Below are positions 15,282 to 23,105 of a stretch of 35,748 nucleotides of DNA, piece after piece. Position 1 is the first letter of the stretch. Every line of letters begins with the position of its first letter. Source of the stretch: Pseudomonadota bacterium (GTDB taxonomy: Bacteria > Myxococcota_A > Polyangia > Polyangiales > Polyangiaceae). A program made the translations under genes and the position numbers. Below the pieces are notes generated by a model. The model worked only from the letters and a program-made list of their open reading frames with translations. It ran no database searches and was not told the origin of the DNA. The stretch covers positions 1 to 35,748 of the forward strand of contig JAEXCN010000322.1 of assembly GCA_023402175.1 (NCBI GenBank), written 5' to 3'.

Positions 15282-17735
15282 TCACTGCAGCGAATTGATC
15301 CACGCCTCGATCAGCGCGGCTCCTGCCTCGTCGACCACGTTTCGAGCGATCGGCGGCATCCGGAGGTCCGGATCGTTCGACTTGATGCGCGCGAGGAGCA
15401 CGCTGTGGGCCGGGTCGCCTCGAGCGATGAGCTTGCCGTTCGGAAGCCCGAGGCGGACGGTCATCGGATAGTTGTTCGCCGACTGATCGAGGTGGCGAGC
15501 CGAGAGGTCTCCGGCGCCGTACGTCGCGATCCAGGTCTGCCCGCCGCCGGTGTAGCTCCCGTTCTCGTGATGACACGGCGAGCAGTTCGCGGCGAGGTAT
15601 GAGAGAGCGCGCTCCTCGAGAGACTTTCCGGTCTCGCTCGGCTTCGGGAGGACAGGCGGCATCTTCGCGACGTCCGCGCCATCGAAGACGCCCTTCTCGG
15701 CGAGGACGGCACGCTGATCGCGCTGCTCTCCCGCGATGGTCAACGCGACGCCGAGCTGGTCCGGGGTGAAGCCGAGGATGCGGTACTTGTCGTTCCGCTT
15801 CGTGTTGTACAGATCGTTCCAGCCGTTGCGGTGGCATTCCCAGCATTGCCCGAAGCTCGGGTAGTGCCAGTTCTGCGTTCGTCCCGTCGCGGTGTCGGTG
15901 AGGATCTCGTCTTCGTTCTCGCTCACGAGGCGAGCGTCGGTGCCGGCGGCGTTCCAGCGGAACGTGTAGCCGTACGTAGCGTCGCTCCCGACGACCAGCA
16001 CGCGTGTCTCGAGGTGACGCGTGCGCCCGGCGACCGTGATGTTCTCCGGGAGGTCGAACTGCTTCACGAAGACGGTGCCAACGGGGAACTTCAACGTCCC
16101 GTCGTCGTTCAACGTGACCTTCTCGCCCTTCGGCAGCCGGATCCAGCGCTGCTTCACGGCGCCGTCCGACCAGAGCGGTGAGCTGACGTCGTACGGAACG
16201 AGATCCGCGGCGGGCTTCAGCGAGGGGACGTCGTCGAAGAGCGTCGTCTCCCGGAGGCGCTTGGGGATCGCGTCGGCGCTCGTATCGCGGACAAGCTTCT
16301 TCACCCGGCCGCCCGCCCACGCGCTGTCGGAGAAGTCCGGCCCGTACTGGAGGACGTAGAGCTCCCCGTCATTGTCTTCGCCGACTCCCATCGGCTGCGA
16401 CTTGAATTGATTGTCGATGAGCGTCGTCCGTGTCGGCGGGGATTTGCTGATGTCGAGCGCCCAGAGGCGATTGGAAATCCAATCCGTGTAGAGGTATTTG
16501 CCATTCAGCTCGGGAAGCGACGAGCCCCGATAGACGTAGCCGCCGAAGATCGAGCAGAGATCGGCCATCTCCGAATGCGGATAGTAGAACTTCGGCGGCA
16601 TCGGCGTTCCGATGACGTAGCTCGTGAGCTTCGTGCTCATGTTGTCGAGCTCGCCTTCCTTGAGCGGCCACTGGTAGTTGCCACCCTTGACGACCTGATT
16701 GACCTCCTCGCGGAAGGAGTCGCCGACGTCTCCCATCCACATGTCTCCGGTCTTCCGATCGAAGGAGAATCCGAAGGGATTGCGGAAGCCGAGGGCGTAA
16801 AACTCCTCGAGTCCGTTCGCTACCGCGCCGACGAACGGATTGTCGTTCGGGATGTAGTAGCCCTGTCGCGTGAAGATCGAGATCGGCTTGCTCGGATCGT
16901 TACCGTTCGGCGTGTGAGCCGGCGGCGGATGGCTCTTTGCCGGGTTCATGTCGACATCGATGCGGAAGATGCCGGCGAACAGGCCATTCGTGATCGTCTG
17001 ATGATTGCTGGTCAGATTGTCGTCGCCGTTACCGAAGTAGAGGAAGCCGTCGTTCGGCCCGAACAGGATCTTCGCGGCATTGTGGACGTTCTCGTACTCA
17101 CGCTCTTCGAGCAAGATGTACGCGGAGGCCGGCGAAAACGTGCTTGAACCGGCGTCCCACGTGTAGCGCTCGAGCCGCTGCGTGTACGGGTTCTTGCAGC
17201 CGGGAACGTCGCAGGCGTTGTACCAGACGTAGACGTACTGATTGACGGCGGTTCCATTGCCGAACTCGGGATGCAGCGCGATTCCGAGCGCGCCGCCCTC
17301 GCCGGCGACGTGGACCTTGCTTCCGAAATCCAGCAGGTCACGTCTCTGTCCGTTCGCGATCGTGCGGATCTGCCCCGTGCGCTCGAGGACGAACGGAGCC
17401 GCGCCTGCGCCTTTCGGCCAAGTGATCGCAGCGGGGATGTCGAAGACGACACCGGGGAACGCGTCGACGAGCGTGTAGCCGCCGATCGAGGGCGTCGTCA
17501 GAGGGAACTCCTTCTGCACGACCGGTCCCTCGTCCGGATCGGTGCCGTTTCCGCCACCGGGGTCGTTCGTCGAGGATCCTGGCGGGTTGCCGACGCCGCC
17601 CGGGGGCGCGTTCGTGGCGCCACCACCATCGTCCGACCCACACGCGAGGGCGGCGGCTCCGATCAGCGCGCAAAAGAAGAGAAGCGAGGAGACAGCAGAC
17701 CGAGTGCGGAGTCGTCGGCGAGACGTCATGTGCAT
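15282..17735 (-). CDS. PQQ-type sugar dehydrogenase/cytochrome c fusion lipoprotein
   Basis: The protein is 817 residues from the ATG at 17735; an ATG six bases inside is equally possible. A signal peptide with lipobox ALAC (C32) precedes a Gly/Pro/Asp-rich linker. Residues from about 85 to 480 form a glucose/sorbosone dehydrogenase-type beta-propeller (GGALGIALHPEF, NHQTITNGLFAGIFRIDVD, EFYALGFRNPFGFSFD, WMGDVGDSFREEVNQV, KGGNYQWPLKEG), which would oxidise a sugar or related alcohol with PQQ. The C-terminal region carries two c-type haem motifs, CWECH (631-635) and CSPCH (718-722), with a distal MPP motif, and would take electrons from the propeller. It is extracytoplasmic and lipid-anchored. 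A 332-bp intergenic region precedes it. PQQ use is inferred from the family. Confidence 0.9.
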   Translation of the reverse strand: MHMTSRRRLRTRSAVSSLLFFCALIGAAALACGSDDGGGATNAPPGGVGNPPGSSTNDPGGGNGTDPDEGPVVQKEFPLTTPSIGGYTLVDAFPGVVFDIPAAITWPKGAGAAPFVLERTGQIRTIANGQRRDLLDFGSKVHVAGEGGALGIALHPEFGNGTAVNQYVYVWYNACDVPGCKNPYTQRLERYTWDAGSSTFSPASAYILLEEREYENVHNAAKILFGPNDGFLYFGNGDDNLTSNHQTITNGLFAGIFRIDVDMNPAKSHPPPAHTPNGNDPSKPISIFTRQGYYIPNDNPFVGAVANGLEEFYALGFRNPFGFSFDRKTGDMWMGDVGDSFREEVNQVVKGGNYQWPLKEGELDNMSTKLTSYVIGTPMPPKFYYPHSEMADLCSIFGGYVYRGSSLPELNGKYLYTDWISNRLWALDISKSPPTRTTLIDNQFKSQPMGVGEDNDGELYVLQYGPDFSDSAWAGGRVKKLVRDTSADAIPKRLRETTLFDDVPSLKPAADLVPYDVSSPLWSDGAVKQRWIRLPKGEKVTLNDDGTLKFPVGTVFVKQFDLPENITVAGRTRHLETRVLVVGSDATYGYTFRWNAAGTDARLVSENEDEILTDTATGRTQNWHYPSFGQCWECHRNGWNDLYNTKRNDKYRILGFTPDQLGVALTIAGEQRDQRAVLAEKGVFDGADVAKMPPVLPKPSETGKSLEERALSYLAANCSPCHHENGSYTGGGQTWIATYGAGDLSARHLDQSANNYPMTVRLGLPNGKLIARGDPAHSVLLARIKSNDPDLRMPPIARNVVDEAGAALIEAWINSLQ

Positions 17736-17871
17736 TTTCTCGGAGGAGCACATCGCGCGCGTTCGGCCCGGACGGCCCGGAGCATCGTCGGCCTCGTGGG
17801 CGAGGCGAGGACAGAACGGGGCAGTCGAGCGAAGCGCGCGTGCGCTTCCGCGTGGTGCGTGTTGATTCGTG

Positions 17872-17892
17872 CGAGAGCCCGTATGGCTCTCG
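17872..17892. promoter_or_regulatory. 8-bp inverted repeat upstream of dehydrogenase gene
   Basis: CGAGAGCC (17872-17879) and GGCTCTCG (17885-17892) pair across a 5-nt loop, about 137 bp upstream of the dehydrogenase start. It could be an operator or a 5' leader hairpin. Confidence 0.4.
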
Positions 17893-17996
17893 TCGAGGTT
17901 GTCGCGTGCGACATGCAACGGCGACGCCAAGGGGCTTCTGCGTGCTTGCCGTCGATTGCGCGCTGACAAGGCAACCTGTCACGGGGCGAATTGCGA

Positions 17997-18016
17997 CGAC
18001 CGCGGATTAGCGGTCG
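17997..18016 (-). terminator. Hairpin after the small membrane protein gene
   Basis: CGACCGC (17997-18003) and GCGGTCG (18010-18016) form a perfect 7-bp stem with a 6-nt loop, about 50 nt after the stop of the minus-strand gene at 18068. The position suits a terminator, although no T run follows. Confidence 0.45.
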
Positions 18017-18067
18017 GAATGCACGAGGCAACCCGCTACGTCCGTGCCGCGCCGCTCGTGCGGGCGA

Positions 18068-18364
18068 TTACCGCAAATCGGTCGACTCGTTCGGCGCGAT
18101 CCGTTTCCGGAGCAGCACGAACGCGAGGATCCCTCCGATCGCCGCGATCGCGATCGCGACCATGAGCAGGAGCCACACGACTCCGGAGTCGCGCTGCTGT
18201 CCTCCAGGAGGACAGTAGACGTAGCCGCGCGGCTCGATGCGCTCGCACGTGATCTCGAGCCCGTTCGCTACAGCTTCACTCTGACATGCACGGTCCTCGA
18301 CCGCGCAGGCCTTCCCCGTGCTCGAGCACTTCCGCTCGACGGTGCACGGGGACGGATCAGTCAT
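18068..18364 (-). CDS. Small Cys-rich single-TM protein
   Basis: This 98-residue protein from the ATG at 18364 (GTG at 18379 in frame) has a polar N-terminal part of about 55 residues with six cysteines (CTVERKCSSTGKAC, then single cysteines to CPPGG). One transmembrane helix (about 63-87: VVWLLLMVAIAIAAIGGILA) and a basic tail (LLRKR) follow. The basic tail implies the Cys-rich part is outside, where it would form disulphides, with no cleaved signal peptide. No family is recognised. The hydrophobic block, the positive-inside pattern and codon use support a real gene. It stands alone between two intergenic regions. Confidence 0.65.
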   Translation of the reverse strand: MTDPSPCTVERKCSSTGKACAVEDRACQSEAVANGLEITCERIEPRGYVYCPPGGQQRDSGVVWLLLMVAIAIAAIGGILAFVLLRKRIAPNESTDLR

Positions 18365-18599
18365 TCGTACATCGGCCACGAAGCGAGGCTACTCTCGCGT
18401 CGACGCAGGGTGTAGCGACACGGAGACATCCCCCGATCCCGACTTCGTGAGGCGGTCGCGTCGATGCGTGGCCGTTTGGTCGAGACGGGGCACGGATCTG
18501 CGGCCGGTGATGACCGGCGTGGGGCGGTATCGCTTACCTGGCGCCTGAAGCGCGGGAACGAGCGTTGCACTCGAACGCCGCAGTGCTATGAGGCCGGCC

Positions 18600-18884
18600 A
18601 TGAAGCTCGACCGCTGCGGGTGGTGTCTTGCCGTTGTCGTCGCGCTCACCGCGACGGGATGCGGGACGCGCACGTCGGCGAAGCCGATCTGCACGCCGAA
18701 GAAGCCGGCCGTGTCGACGACGACGCTCATGGCGGCGGAGCTCAAGGAAACCGAAGACGCCCCGAAGGTCGGCAAACCGCAGCACACGGACGCGTCCGCG
18801 TTCGACGAGGAAGCGGGGAAGAAGGATCCCCCGCACCGCCGCGACGACCGCCGGCCTGGCGGCGGCTTCAGCGGCTACAAGTGA
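18600..18884 (+). CDS. Small putative lipoprotein
   Basis: This 94-residue protein has a signal peptide (basic start MKLDR, hydrophobic LAVVVALTAT) ending in ATGC with the lipid-accepting C21. The mature part is short, hydrophilic, Lys/Glu/Asp/Pro-rich and without predicted structure, ending in RRPGGGFSGYK. No family is recognised. It converges with the HAD phosphatase gene with a 38-bp gap. The ATG at 18600 is preferred over 18588 because the n-region of the signal begins there. Confidence 0.72.
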   Translation: MKLDRCGWCLAVVVALTATGCGTRTSAKPICTPKKPAVSTTTLMAAELKETEDAPKVGKPQHTDASAFDEEAGKKDPPHRRDDRRPGGGFSGYK

Positions 18885-18922
18885 ACCGCGCGGCCATGTT
18901 CGCTCGGGGTTAGAGACCGCCG

Positions 18923-19648
18923 TCACACGGCCACGCGGCGCGCGCGCATTCTCGCGAGCACCGACGGAGGATCGGACTCGCGATCGAGCGCGAGTGGTGA
19001 TCGATCGAGCTGTGACGAGAGGTCCGCAGGGTCGTCGTAGATCGCGATCGCGCCTGCGAGGTCGCGATCGGACCAGCCTCCGCCGCAGCGGAGAGCGACG
19101 ACGGGAACGCCTGCACGCTCGCCGGCCGCGATGTCGTACGGCGTGTCGCCGATGAGCAGCGCTTCGGCAGGCGTCACGCCGGTGCGGTCGAGCGCGATCT
19201 CGACGAGGTCGGGATCCGGCTTGGTCTTGTCCGCGTCACCCGCCGAGACGACGACGTCGATGAGATCGGCGACGCCGGCGGCGCGCAGCAGATCGGCGAT
19301 GTCCTCCGCCGACGACGAGGTCACGGCGGCGCAGACGAGCCCGCGGGACCTCAGTCGATCGACGAGCACCCGCGAGCCGTGGAAGGGGCCGAGGTCGGGA
19401 AGGTAGTGGGCCTTGAAGATGATCGAGCGGCGCTCGCTGATGGACTTGCCCTCGACGGACTCGTGATCGATGCCGGCGACCTCGGCGAGCAGCTTGTCTC
19501 CGCCCATGCCGATCTTCGATCGCACCAGCTCGAAAGGGACGTTGCGTCCGTGACCGCGCAGCGAGTCGAGCCATGCGTGAGCATGTGCGTCGTTGCTGTC
19601 GAGGAGGGTCCCATCGATGTCGAACAAGACGGCTCGGATCCGCGCCAT
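18923..19648 (-). CDS. HAD-superfamily phosphatase (phosphoglycolate phosphatase-like)
   Basis: This 241-residue cytoplasmic hydrolase has all four HAD motifs: LFDIDGTLLDSN with nucleophile D10 and D12, VTSSSAED (motif II), KTKPDPDL (motif III lysine) and LLIGDTPYD (motif IV). The helical cap between motifs I and II (about 20-90) places it in subclass I with phosphoglycolate/beta-phosphoglucomutase-like enzymes. The substrate cannot be read from sequence. It is divergent from the hemerythrin gene with 160 bp between them and converges with the small lipoprotein gene, so it is monocistronic. Confidence 0.92.
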   Translation of the reverse strand: MARIRAVLFDIDGTLLDSNDAHAHAWLDSLRGHGRNVPFELVRSKIGMGGDKLLAEVAGIDHESVEGKSISERRSIIFKAHYLPDLGPFHGSRVLVDRLRSRGLVCAAVTSSSAEDIADLLRAAGVADLIDVVVSAGDADKTKPDPDLVEIALDRTGVTPAEALLIGDTPYDIAAGERAGVPVVALRCGGGWSDRDLAGAIAIYDDPADLSSQLDRSPLALDRESDPPSVLARMRARRVAV

Positions 19649-19808
19649 GGCTCACCTTCCCGCGGGGCGTGTTGCAGTCCACGTGCCTACGGTCGAGCGA
19701 GCGCCACGCTTCTTCCACAGGTGAGGAGCGTCGCCTCGACTTCAGCGTTCGAGCAGCGATGGTCGGCCGCGATTCAAGATGTCGCTGGAGGTACGCGGCT
19801 TGCTGACC

Positions 19809-20327
19809 ATGAGTTTTATGAACGCGATCGATCTACTCAAGAAGCAACACGAGAAGGTGAAGAAGGTCCTCACGCGGATGTCGAACGGCGCGCCTGCAAC
19901 GTCGGAAGAGCTCCGGAACCTCGCCGACGAGCTCGTCGCTCACATGGTGATCGAGGAGCACATTTTCTATCCGCGCGTGAAGGAGATCGTGAAGGACATG
20001 GTCTCGGAGTCGTTCGAGGAGCACGCCGTTGCGCGCTTCGAGCTCGCGCGCCTTCTCCAGGCGACGGGGACCGAGAAGAAGACGCGCGCCCTCGTCCTCA
20101 AGGAGCTGATCGAGCATCACGTCAAAGAGGAAGAGGAGGACATGTTCGAGAAGGTGAAGAAGGAGGTCCCGGAGGACGAGCTGGTTCGCCTCGGCGAGAA
20201 GATGGAGGGCGCCTTCGAGCGTGCCGTCGAGAAGGGCTTCGCCGCGTTCTTCCCGACGACCGCTTCGCCGGGGCGTAACCGTCGCCACACGAACGGCAGC
20301 AGCGTCTCGATGCACCACGCGCGTTGA
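19809..20327 (+). CDS. Hemerythrin HHE-domain protein
   Basis: This 172-residue cytoplasmic four-helix bundle has the expected di-iron ligand pattern: H14 (KKQHEKV), H45 and E49 (AHMVIEEHIF), H72 (EEHAVARFEL) and H104 with E108 (EHHVKEEEEDMF). Such proteins bind oxygen, sense redox state or repair iron centres; this one has no attached output domain. The last 35 residues are basic and probably disordered. The ATG at 19809 is drawn; an ATG at 19818 begins nearer the family start, and a GGAGGT lies at 19787-19792, rather far upstream. Confidence 0.9.
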   Translation: MSFMNAIDLLKKQHEKVKKVLTRMSNGAPATSEELRNLADELVAHMVIEEHIFYPRVKEIVKDMVSESFEEHAVARFELARLLQATGTEKKTRALVLKELIEHHVKEEEEDMFEKVKKEVPEDELVRLGEKMEGAFERAVEKGFAAFFPTTASPGRNRRHTNGSSVSMHHAR

Positions 20328-20504
20328 TCGATGTCGGCCCGGCCGGGGCCTGCACGAGGCCGGCGCGATTCGCTCGCGTCGGCCGCTTCTTTGTCGGCGT
20401 CCAGGTACGAACAGCCGCGATGGCGCGCCGCGCCCCGCGATGGCCCGCGACGACGGCGACTTGCCGCATTGTGCGGGCCAGTGGCTGCATGCAAGGCTCG
20501 GGGG

Positions 20505-20924
20505 ATGCAGCGCTGGCGTCTCAGGTTCCATCTCCAGGAGCTCGATCTACGGCCCGGGCGCACGCTCCTCGGCCGTGGACCCGAGTGTCCGATCACGTTC
20601 GACGATCCGCTCGTGTCCCGACAACACGCCGAGATCTTCGTCTGCGATGAAGGCTGCCTGCTGACGGATCTCGGGAGTCGCAACGGTGTCCGCGTGAACG
20701 GCGTCCGGCTTCGATCGCCGAAGCTGCTCGACGCGAACGATCGAATCCGGCTCGGTCGCGACGAGCTCGTTCTCCTCGTCGATGCGTTCGACTCCGTCAC
20801 GCCGGAGCGCCCGACCGCAGCGCAGCAGATCTGCGTGCGCTGCGGTCACGAGCATGTCGCGGATCTGCCGATCTGCCCTGCATGCGGCGGCAGGGCCGGT
20901 AGCCGCGACCGGCTCGCTTCCTGA
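20505..20924 (+). CDS. FHA-domain protein with C-terminal zinc ribbon
   Basis: This 139-residue protein carries an FHA domain at about 8-95, showing TLLGRGPECPITFDD, VSRQHAEI and DLGSRNGVRVNG, the residues that hold phosphothreonine. A two-CxxC zinc ribbon follows (CVRCG, then CPACGG). There is no signal or TM, so it is a cytoplasmic phospho-reader, plausibly of the Ser/Thr kinases encoded nearby. The ATG at 20505 was chosen because the first FHA strand starts there and a G-rich sequence precedes it; the open frame back to 20331 has no resemblance to anything. The gene is 177 bp downstream of the hemerythrin gene. Confidence 0.9.
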   Translation: MQRWRLRFHLQELDLRPGRTLLGRGPECPITFDDPLVSRQHAEIFVCDEGCLLTDLGSRNGVRVNGVRLRSPKLLDANDRIRLGRDELVLLVDAFDSVTPERPTAAQQICVRCGHEHVADLPICPACGGRAGSRDRLAS

Positions 20925-20991
20925 ACGTCCGCATCGTCTTGCGCTGATCGTGGCGAGCTATGGTTCGGTCGAGCGCGCGCGCGCCCTCGGA

Positions 20992-22242
20992 TCACCAGCC
21001 CGTCTTCGCCCGAACGATCGGTGCGAGGTCGTTCGCGACCCGCTGGTGGAACTCGGGGCTGCCGTGCCCGTTGCAGCCGGTCAGCTCCGACTCGGCAGCC
21101 ACGGGAGGTGTGACGGAATAGACGTGTCTGTCGCCGGCTGCGGACCGTCGCTGGATCACGGCGTCGATCCCCGCCATGACGTTCGTGCGTGAGCTCCGGC
21201 CGGGCGGCATCTCGTCGCTCACCGACGGTGAGGTCGCGAGAAAGATGTGCGCGGCGGGGTACTTCTCCCGGAGCGTCACGACGAAGCCATCGTAGGCGTC
21301 GGTGAACTGCGCGAGCGTCGCGGGGCCTTCATCCACCGGCTGACCGATCGCGAAGTCGTTTCCGCCCATCATGATGACGATCGCGTCCGGAACGTACGCG
21401 GCATAGTCCCAGAGGCTGTTCGGATCGGTCGGGAGCGCGCGCGGGTAGAGCATCGGCATCGTGAACGGGTCCGGATGCCAGATGTTCTTCGCCATACCTT
21501 TGCCCGAATACACGGTGCCGAAGACTTCCGCGTTAAGGGCCTCTCCGAGCTTCGCGCCGAACGACTTTCGGAAGTTCTCCCAGCGAGCGGCCCACTCGAG
21601 ACCGGGACACGTCGGGCCCTGACCGACTCCTTCGACGCCGAATGCTGCGGGCTGCGAATCACCGATGATCTCGATCTTGCGAACCTTGCGCGTCGGCGGC
21701 GCGAGCAGCTCTCCACCCGCGAAGTCGTAGCCGAGGAACTGGGTCGTTCCGTTCTGCGCTTCGCTCCGCTTGTACAGCTCGACGACGTGAACGTCGTCAT
21801 CGAGCCCGGACGCGATCGGATAATCGATGGGGCCCTCGTTCGAGCGCGTGACGATCTTCGGCAGGAGCTTTCCGTCGATCGAGACGTCCCACTCGCTGGG
21901 CCCGCCCTTCATCCAGTCTTCGGTGATCTCGGAGAGGCGCGCGGAGACCGACGTTCCCTTGAAGCGCGCGACGACACGACAACCCGGCCAGGCGCACTTC
22001 GGTCCTGCAGCATCGCGCGTATCGAAGCGACCGACGAAGTCGATCCGCGGAGGTCCTGACGGCTCCGGCGGATTGTCAGCGGTGTTCGTCGCGCTCGTCG
22101 GACTCCCACCGTCGCGAGTTGCACCGGGGTCCGGCGTCGTCGGGGAAGTTGATTGGTGCGCGCCCGAAGGCGCGTCCTTTTTGCAAGCTGGGGCGATGAT
22201 GGGAACGGCGAGAAGCAGCGCATAGAAGAAGAAGCGGCCCAT
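20992..22242 (-). CDS. SGNH/CE2-like carbohydrate esterase lipoprotein
   Basis: This 416-residue protein has a signal peptide with lipobox APAC (C20) and a Pro/Thr/Ser linker. A beta-sandwich N-terminal domain (about 75-185: FVGRFDTRD, then AWPGCRVVARFKGTSVSARL) is followed by an SGNH hydrolase domain (about 188-416). Catalytic elements are IEIIGDSQ with S196, the MGGNDF block and the C-terminal CNGHGSPEFH with candidate catalytic histidines H393 and H399. The jelly-roll plus SGNH order is that of carbohydrate esterase family 2, which deacetylates xylan or mannan; substrate is inferred. The ATG at 22242 is set by the signal peptide even though the frame is open to 22671. Part of its coding and upstream sequence reappears at 35561-35716. 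Confidence 0.88.
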   Translation of the reverse strand: MGRFFFYALLLAVPIIAPACKKDAPSGAHQSTSPTTPDPGATRDGGSPTSATNTADNPPEPSGPPRIDFVGRFDTRDAAGPKCAWPGCRVVARFKGTSVSARLSEITEDWMKGGPSEWDVSIDGKLLPKIVTRSNEGPIDYPIASGLDDDVHVVELYKRSEAQNGTTQFLGYDFAGGELLAPPTRKVRKIEIIGDSQPAAFGVEGVGQGPTCPGLEWAARWENFRKSFGAKLGEALNAEVFGTVYSGKGMAKNIWHPDPFTMPMLYPRALPTDPNSLWDYAAYVPDAIVIMMGGNDFAIGQPVDEGPATLAQFTDAYDGFVVTLREKYPAAHIFLATSPSVSDEMPPGRSSRTNVMAGIDAVIQRRSAAGDRHVYSVTPPVAAESELTGCNGHGSPEFHQRVANDLAPIVRAKTGW

Positions 22243-22505
22243 GACGGTGGTGGTTGCACTTCGCGTGCGCATGCCAGAACGAGCGAGCGCAAGCTCGAGC
22301 TCACGAATGCGGGAAGAGCCCTCGAGCTCGGCTTCGGAGCGGCGTGCTCGCGCTACGCGCGCGCCGTTGGCCGCGGTCGTCTGTTCGGAGAGGACGCGCG
22401 CGCGCGCGTGGTGATCGCGCGCGCGCGTGAACGGTACCGCGAACGCTCGCGAAATCAGGCGTTTCGGCGCGGCACGGAGCTCGCCCGGGAGCCGGAGATC
22501 GCGCC
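22243..22505. other. Divergent intergenic region with long CG tracts
   Basis: This 263-bp region lies between the divergent esterase and LuxR-type genes. Its left part (22288-22372) is duplicated near the right end of the window. It also contains a 13-bp CG hairpin. No clear promoter boxes are visible. Confidence 0.6.
22394..22428. repeat. 13-bp alternating-CG inverted repeat
   Basis: ACGCGCGCGCGCG (22394-22406) and CGCGCGCGCGCGT (22416-22428) form a perfect 13-bp stem with a 9-nt loop. It lies midway between two divergent start codons, so it is not placed as a terminator. It could extrude as a cruciform or form Z-DNA. Confidence 0.85.
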
Positions 22506-23105
22506 ATGCTCGGCCCCTTCGGATTTGCGTTCGGCTTCGACGATCCTCGAGACCGCCTCGAGCCCCATGTCTGGAAGGCCGTTGCCATGCGCCTGCTCGC
22601 TCGCGCGAGAGAGGGGCTCGTGGTGTGCGACTCCGAGCTCCAGGTAGTCGACGCCACATCGATGGGGGCACACTTGCTCGCCCGGATCGGAGCCTCCGCG
22701 CAGGGCCGGCTTCCCGAGGGCCTCGCCGAAGCCGTGAACGAGCAGCTCCGGTCGAACGACATCTCGCGCACCGCCCGAGTCCTCGCGTCGACCGGGGGCT
22801 CGGCCGTGCACGTTCACGCCGCGGCGATCGCCGGTGCGGTCCCCTCGCGCGTCATCATCTTCCTCCGGGAGGAGGCGCTCCGCGACGACGTCCTCTACGC
22901 GCGGATGAAGGAGGTGTTTCCCATGAAGCGACGCGGGTTTCAGCTCGCTCTGCTCGTTCGCAAGGGCCTGTCCAACCGGGAGATCGCCGAGCGGCTGCGT
23001 CTTACGGAGTCGACCGTGAAGGTGTATCTCCACCAGTTGTATCGTGATTGCGGGGTGTCCAGCCGCACGGCGCTGGTCGCCCTGCTTGCGCGCTTCTCCC
23101 GATGA
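22506..23105 (+). CDS. LuxR-type transcriptional regulator
   Basis: This 199-residue protein ends in a GerE/LuxR-type helix-turn-helix (about 145-195) with GLSNREIAERLRLTESTVKV and YLHQLYRDCGVSSRTALVAL. The N-terminal 120 residues look like a degenerate PAS-type sensor (LLARAREGLVVCDSELQVVD, then VHVHAAAIAGAVPSRVIIFL), so it may be a one-component regulator. There is no receiver domain. It is the first gene of a four-gene plus-strand operon, and its stop overlaps the next start (ATGA). The ATG at 22506 was chosen from the open frame; a GGAG lies upstream. It probably controls its own operon, by inference. Confidence 0.88.
   Translation: MLGPFGFAFGFDDPRDRLEPHVWKAVAMRLLARAREGLVVCDSELQVVDATSMGAHLLARIGASAQGRLPEGLAEAVNEQLRSNDISRTARVLASTGGSAVHVHAAAIAGAVPSRVIIFLREEALRDDVLYARMKEVFPMKRRGFQLALLVRKGLSNREIAERLRLTESTVKVYLHQLYRDCGVSSRTALVALLARFSR

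Larger units (their letters stand above)
17736..18067. other. Intergenic region upstream of the dehydrogenase gene
   Basis: This 332-bp stretch contains no gene I can support. It lies upstream of the dehydrogenase fusion and downstream of the small membrane protein gene, both minus strand. It holds two perfect inverted repeats, listed separately. I see no convincing promoter boxes. Confidence 0.65.

Noticed and set aside
18565..18592. TTGCAC-16 bp-TATGAG as a sigma-70 promoter for the lipoprotein at 18600
   Set aside because: Each box matches only about four of six positions and the start codon would fall at the transcription start. Chance matches are likely.
18389..18787. 132-codon minus-strand frame over the small lipoprotein
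   Set aside because: The plus-strand frame has a proper signal peptide and lipobox, and the minus frame shows no such features.
20331..20504. N-terminal extension of the FHA protein
   Set aside because: It is Arg/Ala-rich and patternless, and the first FHA strand begins right after the ATG at 20505.
22243..22671. N-terminal extension of the esterase to 22671
   Set aside because: It would place the lipoprotein signal inside the protein and overlap the divergent LuxR-type gene.
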